Shown here: positions 36,390 through 46,038 of the stretch, in pieces
Layout: the number at the start of each line of letters is the position of its first letter
Position numbering within the stretch: position 1 is the first letter of the stretch
Assembly: GCF_900169175.1 (NCBI RefSeq)
Contig: NZ_FXZM01000003.1
Span: 232,417-296,416, forward strand
From: Brevibacterium jeotgali
Lineage (GTDB): Bacteria > Actinomycetota > Actinomycetes > Actinomycetales > Brevibacteriaceae
DNA length: 64,000 nt
Reading direction: 5' to 3'
Translations under genes and position numbers: made by a program
Notes under the pieces: generated by a model
Seen by the model: only the letters and a program-made list of their open reading frames with translations
The model's database searches: none
Told to the model about the DNA's origin: nothing

Positions 36390-36866
36390 ATGAGTGCTCC
36401 CGCTCTCACCCGCTCGACAGTCCGCGTCCCCACTGTCGGATCGCACGATCCGCTGCGTGCCCTCGAGGGCGCTGCGACGACCTCCGTCCGGGTCCCCGGT
36501 GCAGGTGTGCGTGCTGGATCGGCGAGTGCGTCGTCCACGTCGGGGAGCGCGGAGGCCCCGCACGGAGCCCGGGTGCCGCGACGCGTCCGGCTGGCGCGCA
36601 CGCTGCTGCTGGGCATCGTGCTCATCGCGGTGCTCGTCGGCGTCTTCGCGGCCGCCTGGTCGCCCAGTGCGGCGGCGGACGACGAGGGTGTCGCAGCCGG
36701 CACCGTCACGGTCGTGGTGGCCGAAGGCGAGAGCCTCTGGTCTGTGGTCGGAGACCGTGGCTACGATCGTGACCCGCGCGTCGTGATCGATGAGGTCCAC
36801 ACACTCAACGGCATGGAGTCGAGCGTGGTCCACCCCGGTCAGAGGCTCGTGCTCCCTGCGCGGTAA
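36390..36866 (+). CDS. LysM-domain membrane protein, putative SOS division inhibitor
   Basis: 158 residues: a Ser/Ala/Arg-rich cytoplasmic part (1-67), one transmembrane helix (about 70-92, RTLLLGIVLIAVLVGVFAAAW), and a C-terminal extracytoplasmic LysM domain (TVTVVVAEGESLWSVVGDRG...VHPGQRLVLPA) for peptidoglycan binding. ATG 36390 has GGAGGTGA 4 nt upstream. A LysM protein divergent from lexA is the layout of B. subtilis yneA and M. tuberculosis Rv2719c, both DNA-damage-induced septation inhibitors. The same role is a good inference here. Its TAA stop forms the first bases of the hisC -10. Confidence 0.85.
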   Translation: MSAPALTRSTVRVPTVGSHDPLRALEGAATTSVRVPGAGVRAGSASASSTSGSAEAPHGARVPRRVRLARTLLLGIVLIAVLVGVFAAAWSPSAAADDEGVAAGTVTVVVAEGESLWSVVGDRGYDRDPRVVIDEVHTLNGMESSVVHPGQRLVLPAR

Positions 36867-36869
36867 ACT
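36864..36869 (+). promoter_or_regulatory. -10 element of hisC (TAAACT) built on the LysM-gene stop codon
   Basis: TAAACT begins with the TAA stop of the LysM gene and ends 6 nt before the hisC GTG, the same leaderless layout as miaA/dapF. Confidence 0.6.
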
Positions 36870-36875
36870 CCATGC

Positions 36876-38036
36876 GTGACTTCACTCGGCTCCCTCCCGC
36901 TGCGAGACGACCTCCGCGGGCGCTCTCCCTACGGTGCACCCGTCATCGACGTGCCCGTCCGTCTCAACGTCAATGAGAACGCGTTCGACGTCCCCGCTGA
37001 CGTCACAGCGGCCCTCCAGGAGCGGATCGCGGCGATCAGCGCGACGCTGAACCGCTATCCCGACCGGGAGTTCACAGAGCTGAGGACGCTGCTGGCCGGA
37101 TACCTGAACAGTGTCCTCCACCGCGAAGGCGGCGCACCCGATGCGCAGGCCCTGGCGTCTCCCTCGATCGAGCCGGACATGATCTGGGCGGCCAATGGCT
37201 CGAATGAAGTCCTCTTCCACATCCTGCAGGCGTATGCGGGTCCCGGTCGTTCGGCTCTGGGCTTCGGGCCGAGCTATTCGATGCACCCCCTCATCGCGCA
37301 GTCCACCGGCGCAGAGTGGATCGAGGTCCCTCGCGGTGCGGACTTCTCGATCACGGTCGATCAGGCGGTCGAGGCAGTGCGCACTCACTCGCCCGACGTC
37401 GTCTTCGTGTGCACACCCAACAATCCGACGGGCAACAGCACTCCGCTCGATGTCATCGAGGCCGTCTACGACGCGACGGACGGGATCGTCATCGTCGACG
37501 AGGCGTATGCGGAGTTCGCCGGCCCGGACTTCCGGACGGCGCTGAATCTGCTGCCGGGGCGACCTCGCCTCATCGTGTCGCGCACGATGAGCAAGGCGTT
37601 CGCCTTCGCGGGAGCCCGTCTGGGCTACGCGGCGGCCGCTCCGGAGCTCGTGGACGGTCTGCGACTGGTCCGCATGCCGTACCACCTCTCGTCACTGACC
37701 CAGGCCGCAGCAGAGGCCGCGCTGGCGCATCCGGACTCCCTGCTCGCAGGGGTCGAGGAGCTGTCCCATCAGCGCGATCGCATGGTCTCGGGTCTGCGCG
37801 GATACGGGTTCGACGTGGTGGCCTCCGATGCGAACTTCGTCCTGTTCCGCGGCGTCGCGGATCCGACGCTGCTCTGGACACGACTCGTCGAGAAGGGGAT
37901 CCTCGTCCGCGACGTCGGCATTGCGGGATCCCTTCGTGTGAATGCAGGGACCGACGGGGAGACGACCGCGTTCCTCGCAGCCCTTGATGAGATCCTCTCC
38001 ACCCACCCCGACACTCTTGGAAGGAGCCCGCAGTGA
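36876..38036 (+). CDS. hisC: Histidinol-phosphate aminotransferase
   Basis: PLP enzyme converting imidazole acetol-phosphate to histidinol-phosphate. 386 residues: LNVNENAF near the start, [17 protein letters not shown] (179-187), IVDEAY, and the PLP Lys240 in [16 protein letters not shown]. Start GTG 36876; an ATG at 36872 is out of frame. hisD, usually found just upstream of hisC in actinobacteria, is not here. First gene of the his run. Confidence 0.96.
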   Translation: MTSLGSLPLRDDLRGRSPYGAPVIDVPVRLNVNENAFDVPADVTAALQERIAAISATLNRYPDREFTELRTLLAGYLNSVLHREGGAPDAQALASPSIEPDMIWAANGSNEVLFHILQAYAGPGRSALGFGPSYSMHPLIAQSTGAEWIEVPRGADFSITVDQAVEAVRTHSPDVVFVCTPNNPTGNSTPLDVIEAVYDATDGIVIVDEAYAEFAGPDFRTALNLLPGRPRLIVSRTMSKAFAFAGARLGYAAAAPELVDGLRLVRMPYHLSSLTQAAAEAALAHPDSLLAGVEELSHQRDRMVSGLRGYGFDVVASDANFVLFRGVADPTLLWTRLVEKGILVRDVGIAGSLRVNAGTDGETTAFLAALDEILSTHPDTLGRSPQ

Positions 38037-38635
38037 CGCAACGCACCGCGAGCGCGCAGCGGACGACGAGTGAATCCGACGTCTCCGTCTCGATCGACTT
38101 GGACGGCGTCGGCACCTCGACGATCGACACCGGTGTCCCGTTCTACGACCACATGCTCACGGCACTGTCGAAGCATTCGCTCATCGATATGGAGATCCGT
38201 GCGCAGGGAGACGTCCACATCGACGTGCACCACACGGTCGAGGACACTGCCATCACGCTCGGATGGGCGCTCAGGGACGCACTCGGCGACAAGGCCGGGA
38301 TCCGCCGGTACGGCGATGCGCTCGTCCCGCTCGACGAAGCGCTCGCGCAGGCCGTCGTCGACGTGTCGGGACGCCCGTACTTCGTCCACGTGGGCGAATC
38401 CGACGCGCAGCGCTACCACCTCATCGGTGGGCACTTCACCGGTTCCATGACGGGACACGCGCTCGAATCCCTGGCCTTCCAGGCCGGTCTCACCGTGCAC
38501 CTGCGACTGCTGGCCGGCGGCGACCCCCATCACATCGCAGAAGCCCAGTTCAAGGCGTTCGCGCGAGCCCTCCGCACTGCCGTCGAACCGGATCCTCGGG
38601 CGCAGGGCGTTCCGTCGACGAAGGGGGCGCTGTGA
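38033..38635 (+). CDS. hisB: Imidazoleglycerol-phosphate dehydratase
   Basis: Monofunctional 200-residue IGPD. Metal-binding signatures [28 protein letters not shown] and [18 protein letters not shown] are present, with [18 protein letters not shown] near the end. Start GTG 38033 overlaps hisC by 4 nt and has AAGGAG upstream at 38020-38025. Coupled downstream to the membrane protein by a 4-nt GTGA overlap. Confidence 0.97.
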   Translation: MTQRTASAQRTTSESDVSVSIDLDGVGTSTIDTGVPFYDHMLTALSKHSLIDMEIRAQGDVHIDVHHTVEDTAITLGWALRDALGDKAGIRRYGDALVPLDEALAQAVVDVSGRPYFVHVGESDAQRYHLIGGHFTGSMTGHALESLAFQAGLTVHLRLLAGGDPHHIAEAQFKAFARALRTAVEPDPRAQGVPSTKGAL

Positions 38636-39234
38636 GTCGGACCGTGATCGTCACGCCGTTCGGCCGACCCGAGCAGTTGGCGGCCGCCTGCGTGCTGTCG
38701 GAGATCCCCGGCGACATCGTGCCGATCGGCGACTTCTCCGCGATCGTGCAGGGTGGGACCGATATCGAGGCGGGCAACCGCGCCGCAGCTGCGATCTCGA
38801 AGCTGTCGGGGAAGCACGAAGTGCTCCTCATGGTGCGCAGCGAGGAGCAGATCGACGCTGCCCACTACCGCAATGGGGAGCGGGAGGCGGACGTTCCGGC
38901 CGGGCTCGCCCTGTCGAACCTGCCGAGCGAGCTCGAGCGGGTCCTCCTCGAAGTGACGGACCCGCGTGACATCGACGGCTGGATCGACACGTCGTCCATG
39001 TCGAAGCTGGAGGCATCGCGCGCCACGATGACTCCCCAGCGGGCCGCCCTCGCCCGGACGGCGATGCTGTGGCTCGTCGCCGCCCTCCTTGCGCTCGTGG
39101 TCGTCGTCTTCGGCGTCGTGCAGGGAGTCGGGGGCTCCGTGATGGGGTGGGTCGTGGCCGTGTTCGGTGCGATCGTGCTGGTCGCGTCCCTGCTGCGGGT
39201 GCGGCGCGTGCTCAGGCCGGGGGCTCACCGGTGA
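38632..39234 (+). CDS. Unknown two-helix membrane protein in the his operon
   Basis: 200 residues, not assigned to a family. The first 140 residues are soluble ([23 protein letters not shown]...), and two hydrophobic helices follow at about 143-165 and 169-190, ending in a basic tail [12 protein letters not shown]. The C-terminal anchor leaves the bulk in the cytoplasm. It overlaps hisB and hisH by 4 nt each (GTGA junctions), so it is made in step with the histidine enzymes. Unknown proteins at this place occur in other Micrococcales his operons (from memory, untested). Confidence 0.82.
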   Translation: MSRTVIVTPFGRPEQLAAACVLSEIPGDIVPIGDFSAIVQGGTDIEAGNRAAAAISKLSGKHEVLLMVRSEEQIDAAHYRNGEREADVPAGLALSNLPSELERVLLEVTDPRDIDGWIDTSSMSKLEASRATMTPQRAALARTAMLWLVAALLALVVVVFGVVQGVGGSVMGWVVAVFGAIVLVASLLRVRRVLRPGAHR

Positions 39235-39884
39235 CCGCACCGCACGTGGCCGTCCTGGACTACGGGTCGGGCAACCTCCACTCCGTCGTCCGCGCGGTCG
39301 AACGCGCGGGCGGCCGCGTGAGCCTCACGGCGGATCACGCTGTGATCGCTGGAGCAGACGGACTCGTGGTCCCCGGAGTGGGCGCGTTCGCCTCGGTCAT
39401 GGGCGGGCTGGACGCCGTCGGCGGCGGACCCCTCGTCCGGGACCGGCACGCGGCCGGACTCCCGACCCTGGGCATCTGCGTCGGGCTGCAGGTGCTCTTC
39501 TCAGCCGGCTCCGAGCATGGCGAGCGGACCCGCGGCATCGGACTCTGGGCGGGAGAGGTATCGCGCCTCGACGCACCGATCGTGCCGCATATGGGGTGGT
39601 CCCGCGTCAGGGCGCCGGAAGGTTCCCGCATGTTCGAGGGGATCCGGGACCAGCACTTCTACTTCGTCCATTCGTACGCGGCCCCGCGCGGGCCCGAGCA
39701 GGCGCTCACCACGGCCTCCGACCACGGCGCGCCGTTCGTCGCCGCAGTGGAGGACGGCGCGACGTGGGCGACGCAGTTCCACCCGGAGAAGTCCGGGGAC
39801 GCGGGCCGCGCCCTGCTGGAGAACTGGCTGCGCACGCTGAAGACTCGATCACACACCCATTCGAACTCGGAGGAACAGCAATGA
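39231..39884 (+). CDS. hisH: Imidazole glycerol phosphate synthase, glutaminase subunit
   Basis: Class I glutamine amidotransferase feeding ammonia to HisF. 217 residues with the triad Cys83 ([10 protein letters not shown]), His184 and Glu186 (FHPEKSG). [14 protein letters not shown] opens the fold. Start GTG 39231 overlaps the membrane-protein stop by 4 nt. The partner gene hisF is not in this window. Confidence 0.96.
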   Translation: MTAPHVAVLDYGSGNLHSVVRAVERAGGRVSLTADHAVIAGADGLVVPGVGAFASVMGGLDAVGGGPLVRDRHAAGLPTLGICVGLQVLFSAGSEHGERTRGIGLWAGEVSRLDAPIVPHMGWSRVRAPEGSRMFEGIRDQHFYFVHSYAAPRGPEQALTTASDHGAPFVAAVEDGATWATQFHPEKSGDAGRALLENWLRTLKTRSHTHSNSEEQQ

Positions 39885-40624
39885 CCCCGCTCGTGGAGAC
39901 CCCCGCACTCACCCTGCTGCCAGCTGTCGATGTGTCGGACGGCCAAGCCGTGCGGCTCGTGCAGGGCGAGGCCGGTACGGAGACGGTGTACGGCTCCCCG
40001 CTCGAGGCCGCCGGCTCGTTCGAGGAGCAGGGCGCTGAGTGGATCCACCTCGTGGACCTCGACGCCGCGTTCGGCCGCGGGTCGAACTACGGCCTCCTCA
40101 GCAAGGTCACGAAGTCGCTGTCGATCAAGGTGGAGCTGTCCGGGGGGATCCGTGACACGGAGAGCCTCGAGCGCGCGCTGGACACCGGCGCGGAGCGGGT
40201 GAACATCGGCACCGCGGCGCTGGAGAACCCGGAATGGACCGCAGAGGTGATCGCGCACTACGGAGACAAGATCGCGATCGGTCTCGACGTGCGCGGACAG
40301 ACTCTTGCCGCTCGCGGGTGGACGCAGGACGGCGGCGACCTCTACGAGGTCTTCGATCAGCTCGAGGCCGCCGGCTGCACCCGCTACGTCGTCACGGACG
40401 TGACGAAGGACGGGACCCTCAAGGGGCCGAACACAGAGCTGCTGGCTGACCTGGCAGCACGCACCGACCGTCCCATCGTGGCGTCCGGAGGGATCTCCAC
40501 CCTGGACGACATCGCTGCCCTCCGCGCGCTGGTGCCCGAAGGCGTCGACGCCGCGATCGTGGGCAAGGCGCTGTACGCCGGGCGCTTCACACTCGCCGAG
40601 GCACTGGACGTCGCGGGGCGCTGA
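39881..40624 (+). CDS. priA: Phosphoribosyl isomerase A (HisA/TrpF bifunctional type)
   Basis: TIM barrel of 247 residues. In actinobacteria without trpF the enzyme serves both histidine and tryptophan synthesis; the sequence is of the PriA type ([19 protein letters not shown]...[23 protein letters not shown]). Catalytic acids are Asp17 and Asp173 ([10 protein letters not shown]), and Arg145 is the PriA substrate arginine. Start ATG 39881 overlaps the hisH stop by 4 nt and has CGGAGGAA at 39868-39875. Confidence 0.94.
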   Translation: MTPLVETPALTLLPAVDVSDGQAVRLVQGEAGTETVYGSPLEAAGSFEEQGAEWIHLVDLDAAFGRGSNYGLLSKVTKSLSIKVELSGGIRDTESLERALDTGAERVNIGTAALENPEWTAEVIAHYGDKIAIGLDVRGQTLAARGWTQDGGDLYEVFDQLEAAGCTRYVVTDVTKDGTLKGPNTELLADLAARTDRPIVASGGISTLDDIAALRALVPEGVDAAIVGKALYAGRFTLAEALDVAGR

Positions 40625-40625
40625 C

Positions 40626-41444
40626 ATGTCCGAGCCATCGGAGGACCGCGCGGCGGGTGAGCCGCAGATCCCAGCACACCTCAGGGGCGCGGTCGGCGGT
40701 CCCGCTGATTCGGCCGGTGTGCCCTGGGGCGGACGGGAGCTCCACTCGAACCCCTTCGCCGGTGATTCGGGTGAGGCTGACCCTGCGCTGCGCGACGCAC
40801 TGGTGGCCGTCGCCGCAGAGCCGCTCGATCCGCAGCGCCACCGTGCGGTCGTCGAGGCACTCGTGGACGCGCGGCTGTATGCACCGGTGCTGCCCTCGGT
40901 GCTCACGCAGTCCGTCGACGAACGAGGCCTCCTCCACGACAACTCGTCTGAGATGTCGATGGTACGGCTGCGGTCCGGCGACGGACGCGAAGCGACGCCT
41001 GCCTTCACCGACATCCCGACCCTCACAGCCTGGCACGGTGACGCACGCCCCGTGCCGATCGAAGCGGAGAGGCTGGGGGCTGCCGCCGTCGAGGAGGGAG
41101 CCCAGCTCGTCGTCGTCGATCCGGGCACACCGCACACGTTCCTCCTGAGGCGACCCGCACTGTGGTCGTTCCTCCAGCAGACGCCCTGGCTGCCCGCGTG
41201 GGCCGACGCCGCCGTGGCATCCGCACTGCGCACTGTCGCGACGGACTTCGCATGGATCGGGGGAGTGGGCATGGGGCCCGCGACCCCTGCAGTGCATGCG
41301 GAGGGGCCGGAGGTCCGGGTCGAGGTCCGGGCCGACGGGGCACCCACCGAGGACGACAGGACGGCGTTCCGCCACGCACTGGCGGCGGACCCCACGGTGA
41401 CGGACCGCATCGATTCCCTCACGCTCGGCTTCGTGCAGCGCTGA
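40626..41444 (+). CDS. SseB family protein
   Basis: 272 residues with the SseB domain in the middle: LVDARLYAPVLPSVL, FTDIPTLTAWHGDARPVPIEA and GAQLVVVDPGTPHTFLLRRPALW. Function unknown; in actinobacteria an SseB protein commonly follows priA and precedes infC, as here. It starts 1 nt after the priA stop. A perfect hairpin at 41536 ends the his unit. Confidence 0.87.
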   Translation: MSEPSEDRAAGEPQIPAHLRGAVGGPADSAGVPWGGRELHSNPFAGDSGEADPALRDALVAVAAEPLDPQRHRAVVEALVDARLYAPVLPSVLTQSVDERGLLHDNSSEMSMVRLRSGDGREATPAFTDIPTLTAWHGDARPVPIEAERLGAAAVEEGAQLVVVDPGTPHTFLLRRPALWSFLQQTPWLPAWADAAVASALRTVATDFAWIGGVGMGPATPAVHAEGPEVRVEVRADGAPTEDDRTAFRHALAADPTVTDRIDSLTLGFVQR

Positions 41445-41698
41445 CGGAGCAGTGCCCGCGAGGAGCGGAGTCATCCCCTGCGGGGCGGTGACCGGGGTCA
41501 TACCGTGCGCATGAGGACCTGCTATGCGAAACGACCGGGGCCCGGAGCAGCTGCTCCGGGCCCCGGCCCTTTCCTCAGCGTCGACGCGCAGTGCGTGGCA
41601 CCAGGCGCGGGAAGGGGACGCTGAGAGTCAGGGGGCGGCCTCTGCCGCGCAGTCACAGGACTGCGACTGCGATGTCTCGCGGACGGGGCCTGCGATGC
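41445..41698. other. 254-nt gap between converging sseB and DUF1844 genes
   Basis: No gene seen. Holds the palindromic terminator at 41536-41573 and otherwise unstructured GC-rich sequence. Confidence 0.6.
41536..41573. terminator. Perfect 32-bp palindromic terminator
   Basis: The 16-base arms 41536-41551 and 41552-41567 are exactly complementary, followed by CCC and TTT on the plus strand. Between converging genes, so usable in both directions. Confidence 0.85.
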
Positions 41699-42139
41699 CT
41701 AGCGTACGGGGCCGGTGTACTTCTCCCCGGGGCCCTTCCCCGGCTCATCGGGGACCGAGGAGGCCTCGCGGAATGCCAGCTGGAGTGAGCGGAGGCCGTC
41801 CCGCAGGGGACGTGCATGGTGGTCCCCGATCTCGGTCGCGCCGGCGGTGACGAGGCCTGCGAGTGCTGTGATGAGCTTGCGCGCCTCGTCGAGGTCGACG
41901 AGTTCCGCGGCCTTCTCGGAGTCCGTGTCCTCACTCAGGCCGAGCTTGACCGCCGAAGCGCTCATGAGGTGGACGGCAGCGGTGGAGATGACTTCCACTG
42001 CGGGCACTTCTGCGATGTCGCGCACCGCCTGGGCGGCGGCGTCCGCGTCGTGCGGATCTGAGGAGGATGAGGTGCGGGCATCGGCCGTGGTCTGGGCGCC
42101 GGCGGATGCGTCGAAGCTGAAGGAGTGCGACTGGGTCAT
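41699..42139 (-). CDS. DUF1844 family protein
   Basis: 146 residues. The conserved core AVEVISTAAVHLMSASAVKLGL...DLDEARKLITALAGLV is that of DUF1844, found next to infC in most actinobacteria. Start ATG 42139 is preferred to an upstream in-frame codon at 42157; GGGAG lies 8 nt upstream. The N-terminal 45 residues are Ser/Ala-rich. Function unknown; divergent from the infC operon. Confidence 0.88.
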   Translation of the reverse strand: MTQSHSFSFDASAGAQTTADARTSSSSDPHDADAAAQAVRDIAEVPAVEVISTAAVHLMSASAVKLGLSEDTDSEKAAELVDLDEARKLITALAGLVTAGATEIGDHHARPLRDGLRSLQLAFREASSVPDEPGKGPGEKYTGPVR

Positions 42140-42417
42140 GGGGCCAGTCTCCCACACGCCCGCGCGCGTCGATGTGCACTCCTGGGCGAAGTGGAGTATC
42201 GTAGTGGGAGTGCAAAGCGGGGCTTCGAGCTCCCACCTGGATCGCTTCCGGCGATCGGGTACTCCAGTACGGCTTCAGGGTCGTACTTTACAGTCACGCA
42301 GACTCTTGTCATGCGTCCCTGTGGTGTATCTTCAGGCCCCCTCTGCATCGGCAGTCGGGGCTTTTTTGCATTCCCCGGCCGTCGAGAGTCGTCTTCAGAG
42401 CCGAGAAGGAGCAGCAC
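42140..42417 (+). other. infC promoter and structured leader
   Basis: 278 nt between DUF1844 and infC. A -10-like TATCGT lies at 42197-42202. Downstream are stem-loops: GTGGGAG/CTCCCAC (42204-42210 with 42230-42236, enclosing an AAGC/GCTT stem), GATCGC/GCGATC (42240-42245 with 42251-42256), and AGTACG/CGTACT near 42270-42295, then an intrinsic terminator at 42336-42367. The layout is that of an attenuated ribosomal-protein leader. If transcription starts near 42209, the first stem would be incomplete, so the exact start matters. Confidence 0.65.
42336..42367 (+). terminator. Intrinsic terminator inside the infC leader (attenuator)
   Basis: GCCCC (42336-42340) pairs with GGGGC (42357-42361) and an inner CTGC/GCAG stem closes on ATCG; six T residues follow directly. 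It is the best U-tract terminator in the window, yet it stands 50 nt before the infC start rather than after a gene, so it most likely attenuates infC-rpmI-rplT. Confidence 0.8.
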
Positions 42418-43065
42418 ATCAGCGAGCCGCGTATCAACGACAAGATCAGAGTCCCGGAAGTCCGCCTCGTCGGACCGAACGGGGAGCAGGTGGGCATCGT
42501 AGCAATGCGGAAGGCCCTCGATCTCGCCCGTGAAGCGGACCTCGATCTCGTCGAGGTGGCGCCGCAGGCCAAGCCCCCTGTCGCCAAACTCATGGACTAC
42601 GGCAAATTCAAGTACGAGTCCGCTCAGAAGGCACGTGAGGCACGGAAGAATCAGGCCAATACGGCTCTGAAGGAGATCCGCTTCCGACTCAAGATCGACG
42701 AACACGATTATGAGACCAAGAAGGGGCACGTCACGCGGTTCCTCGACGGTGGGGACAAGGTCAAGGTCATGATCATGTTCCGCGGTCGTGAGCAGTCGCG
42801 ACCGGAGATGGGCGTCAGGCTCCTCAACCGGCTCGCGGAGGATGTGTCCGAACTCGGTTCGGTCGAGTCCGCGCCCCGCGTGGACGGGCGGAACATGGTC
42901 ATGGTCATCGCTCCGGCGAAGTCCAAGTCCGATGCGAAGGCGGAATCGCGCAAGGCGACCGCCGGATCGAAGGGATCGCAGGCGGAGGTCAAGTCCCGTC
43001 GCGACCGCGAAGCACAGGCCAAGGCTGAGGCCCGCCCGGAGGACTCCTCCGCAGCGGAATCCTGA
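42418..43065 (+). CDS. infC: Translation initiation factor IF-3 (ATC start)
   Basis: 215 residues. Both IF-3 domains are complete: the N-terminal [23 protein letters not shown]...[19 protein letters not shown] and the C-terminal [20 protein letters not shown]...FRGRE. The conserved N-terminus begins at an ATC codon (42418), with AAGGAG at 42406-42411 and 6-nt spacing. No ATG, GTG or TTG exists in frame upstream before the terminator; the first GTG, at 42490, would remove 24 conserved residues. Rare start codons in infC (AUU in E. coli) let IF-3 repress its own synthesis. A Lys/Ala/Glu-rich tail of about 40 residues follows. Confidence 0.93.
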   Translation: MSEPRINDKIRVPEVRLVGPNGEQVGIVAMRKALDLAREADLDLVEVAPQAKPPVAKLMDYGKFKYESAQKAREARKNQANTALKEIRFRLKIDEHDYETKKGHVTRFLDGGDKVKVMIMFRGREQSRPEMGVRLLNRLAEDVSELGSVESAPRVDGRNMVMVIAPAKSKSDAKAESRKATAGSKGSQAEVKSRRDREAQAKAEARPEDSSAAES

Positions 43066-43106
43066 CCCGCCGACGCCGATAACGAGATGTGAAGGAGAAC
43101 GGCACC

Positions 43107-43304
43107 ATGCCGAAGCAGAAGACCCACAGCGGCGCCAAGAAGCGTCTGCGCCTCACAGGCAGCGGCAAGGTCATGCGCGAGGGCGTCAACAAGCGCCACC
43201 TCGCGGAGCACAAGTCCTCGCGGCGCAAGCGCCGGATCTCGATGGACCAGGTGCTCACGAAGGGCGATCGGGCCAAGGGCCTGAAGCTCCTCGGCAAGCG
43301 CTGA
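43107..43304 (+). CDS. rpmI: 50S ribosomal protein L35
   Basis: 65 residues, standard length, strongly basic: [21 protein letters not shown]...[13 protein letters not shown]. Start ATG 43107, with AAGGAG at 43092-43097; an in-frame ATG at 43089 overlaps that site and is rejected. Middle gene of infC-rpmI-rplT. Confidence 0.97.
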   Translation: MPKQKTHSGAKKRLRLTGSGKVMREGVNKRHLAEHKSSRRKRRISMDQVLTKGDRAKGLKLLGKR

Positions 43305-43408
43305 GTCCCTGACAACGCAGACAGCACTGCGCATCCCGGGCAGACCCGTGGTCTGACGGATGCGCGCGACCACTGCCGCCGCAGTGGCGATATTCACAAG
43401 GAGTACAC

Positions 43409-43798
43409 GTGGCACGTGTGAAGAGGGCGCTCAACGCCAAGAAGAAGCGCCGGGTCATTCTTGACCGGGCGAGCGGATACCGCGGACAGCGTTCGCGCCT
43501 GTACCGCAAGGCCAAGGAACAGGTCATCCACTCGCTGGTCTACAGCTACCGCGACCGTCGCGCCCGGAAGGGTGACTTCCGTCGCCTCTGGATCCAGCGC
43601 ATCAACGCCGGTGCGCGCGCGAACGGGATGACCTACAACCGTTTCATCCAGGGTCTCAAGGCCGCAGGCGTCGAGGTCGACCGTCGCATGCTGGCTGAGC
43701 TCGCCGTCAACGACCAGGCGACGTTCGCCACGCTGGTCAAGGTCGCCAAGGACGGGCTCCCCTCGGACGTGAACGCGCCGAAGACTTCAGCGGCCTGA
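43409..43798 (+). CDS. rplT: 50S ribosomal protein L20
   Basis: 129 residues: [25 protein letters not shown] at the N-terminus and [36 protein letters not shown] at the C-terminus. Start GTG 43409 with AAGGAG (43398-43403). In Firmicutes and enterics L20 represses its operon by binding the leader or intergenic RNA; the structured infC leader upstream makes similar feedback possible here. Confidence 0.98.
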   Translation: MARVKRALNAKKKRRVILDRASGYRGQRSRLYRKAKEQVIHSLVYSYRDRRARKGDFRRLWIQRINAGARANGMTYNRFIQGLKAAGVEVDRRMLAELAVNDQATFATLVKVAKDGLPSDVNAPKTSAA

Positions 43799-43826
43799 AC
43801 CGCTTCCCTCACGCAGGGACGTCCCA

Positions 43827-43868
43827 CGAACGGGGCCGAAGACCCACACGGGTCTTCGGCCCCGTTCG
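43827..43868 (+). terminator. Terminator of infC-rpmI-rplT
   Basis: A perfect 19-bp stem (43827-43845 or 43846 side with 43850-43868) around an ACAC loop, 28 nt after rplT. No T-run. Confidence 0.85.
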
Positions 43869-43919
43869 CGCTGTGTGCGAGAGCACGCGCGCAGAGTGCG
43901 GCCGCCCGCCGGGGCTGGG

Positions 43920-43925
43920 TAGTCT
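43920..43925 (+). promoter_or_regulatory. -10 element (TAGTCT) of the TrmH-family gene
   Basis: TAGTCT ends 6 nt before ATG 43932; leaderless layout, no Shine-Dalgarno sequence. Confidence 0.6.
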
Positions 43926-43931
43926 TCCGGT

Positions 43932-44834
43932 ATGGACCTTCACCCACGCCTGACCGGCCCCGTCGTCACCCGTCCTGAAGCCCCCCGGATCAAGGAGGCG
44001 GCGAAGCTCGCGAAGCGCTCCTGGAGGACCAAGGCGGGCAGGTTCCTCGTGGAGGGACCGCAGGCGCTGCGGGAGGCGCTGATCCGGCACGGTGAGGTCC
44101 GGCCCGCTCCGGCGACGCTCCCGTCGCAGGATGACTCGTCCCGGCTGGTGCCTGCGGGTGCGATCCTGGACGTCTGGGCCACCGCCGAGGCTGCTGACCG
44201 CAATGAGGAGCTCCTCGACGCGGCCCGCACCGCGGGCGTCCGCATCCGTCAGGCGACTGCCGATGTCCTGGCGACGCTCACGGATACCGTCGCCTCGCAG
44301 GGGGTGGTCGCCGTCGTCGAACGCCTCGATGTCCCACTGACGGATGTCGTCACCCGTGAGGCGCGCCTGATCGTCGTGCTGTCCCAGGTGCGCGACCCGG
44401 GCAATGCGGGAACAGTGCTCCGGGTGGCCGATGCGGCGGGGGCCGACGCTGTCGTCGTCACCTCGTCCAGCGTGGACCTCTACAATCCGAAGACCGTGAG
44501 ATCGACAGCCGGCTCCCTCTTCCACGTGCCCGTCGTGACGGGCGTCGGGCTGCCCGAGGTCGCGGAGCTCGCGCGGGCCCGCGGACTGCAGGTCCTCGCA
44601 GCGGACGCCCACCCGCCCGCACATGATCTCCATGCCCCCTGGGACACCGGGCTCGACATGTCACGGTCCACCGCGTGGGTGTTCGGCAATGAGGCGTGGG
44701 GGCTGCCGGCGGCGGACCGGGCGGGGTGTGACGGCGCCGTGGCCATCCCGCTCTACGGGCGGGCGGAGAGCCTCAACCTCGCGTCGGCCGCGAGCATCTG
44801 CATCTACGAGTCCGCCCGCACGATCCATCTCTGA
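43932..44834 (+). CDS. TrmH/SpoU-family RNA 2'-O-methyltransferase
   Basis: 300 residues. N-terminal substrate-binding domain (KLAKRSWRTKAGRFLVEGPQALREAL) and C-terminal SPOUT fold with VLSQVRDPGNAGTVLRVADAAGA (motif 1), VFGNEAWGLP (motif 2) and IPLYGRAESLNLASAASICIYE (motif 3). Likely methylates 23S rRNA ribose; the actinobacterial location between rplT and pheS is standard. Exact target unknown. Confidence 0.93.
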   Translation: MDLHPRLTGPVVTRPEAPRIKEAAKLAKRSWRTKAGRFLVEGPQALREALIRHGEVRPAPATLPSQDDSSRLVPAGAILDVWATAEAADRNEELLDAARTAGVRIRQATADVLATLTDTVASQGVVAVVERLDVPLTDVVTREARLIVVLSQVRDPGNAGTVLRVADAAGADAVVVTSSSVDLYNPKTVRSTAGSLFHVPVVTGVGLPEVAELARARGLQVLAADAHPPAHDLHAPWDTGLDMSRSTAWVFGNEAWGLPAADRAGCDGAVAIPLYGRAESLNLASAASICIYESARTIHL

Positions 44835-44910
44835 CGCACGTCCGTCCCCAGCAGCGGCTGAGGGCCTCTGTACATGTCCGGCCCCAGTCCTCCGCACCGA
44901 CCCGCGGGGC

Positions 44911-46037
<1,127 letters not shown>

Positions 46038-46038
<1 letters not shown>

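Noticed and set aside
42490..43065. infC starting at GTG 42490
   Set aside because: It would cut off the conserved first 24 residues of IF-3, which are in frame from the ATC at 42418 with a good Shine-Dalgarno sequence.
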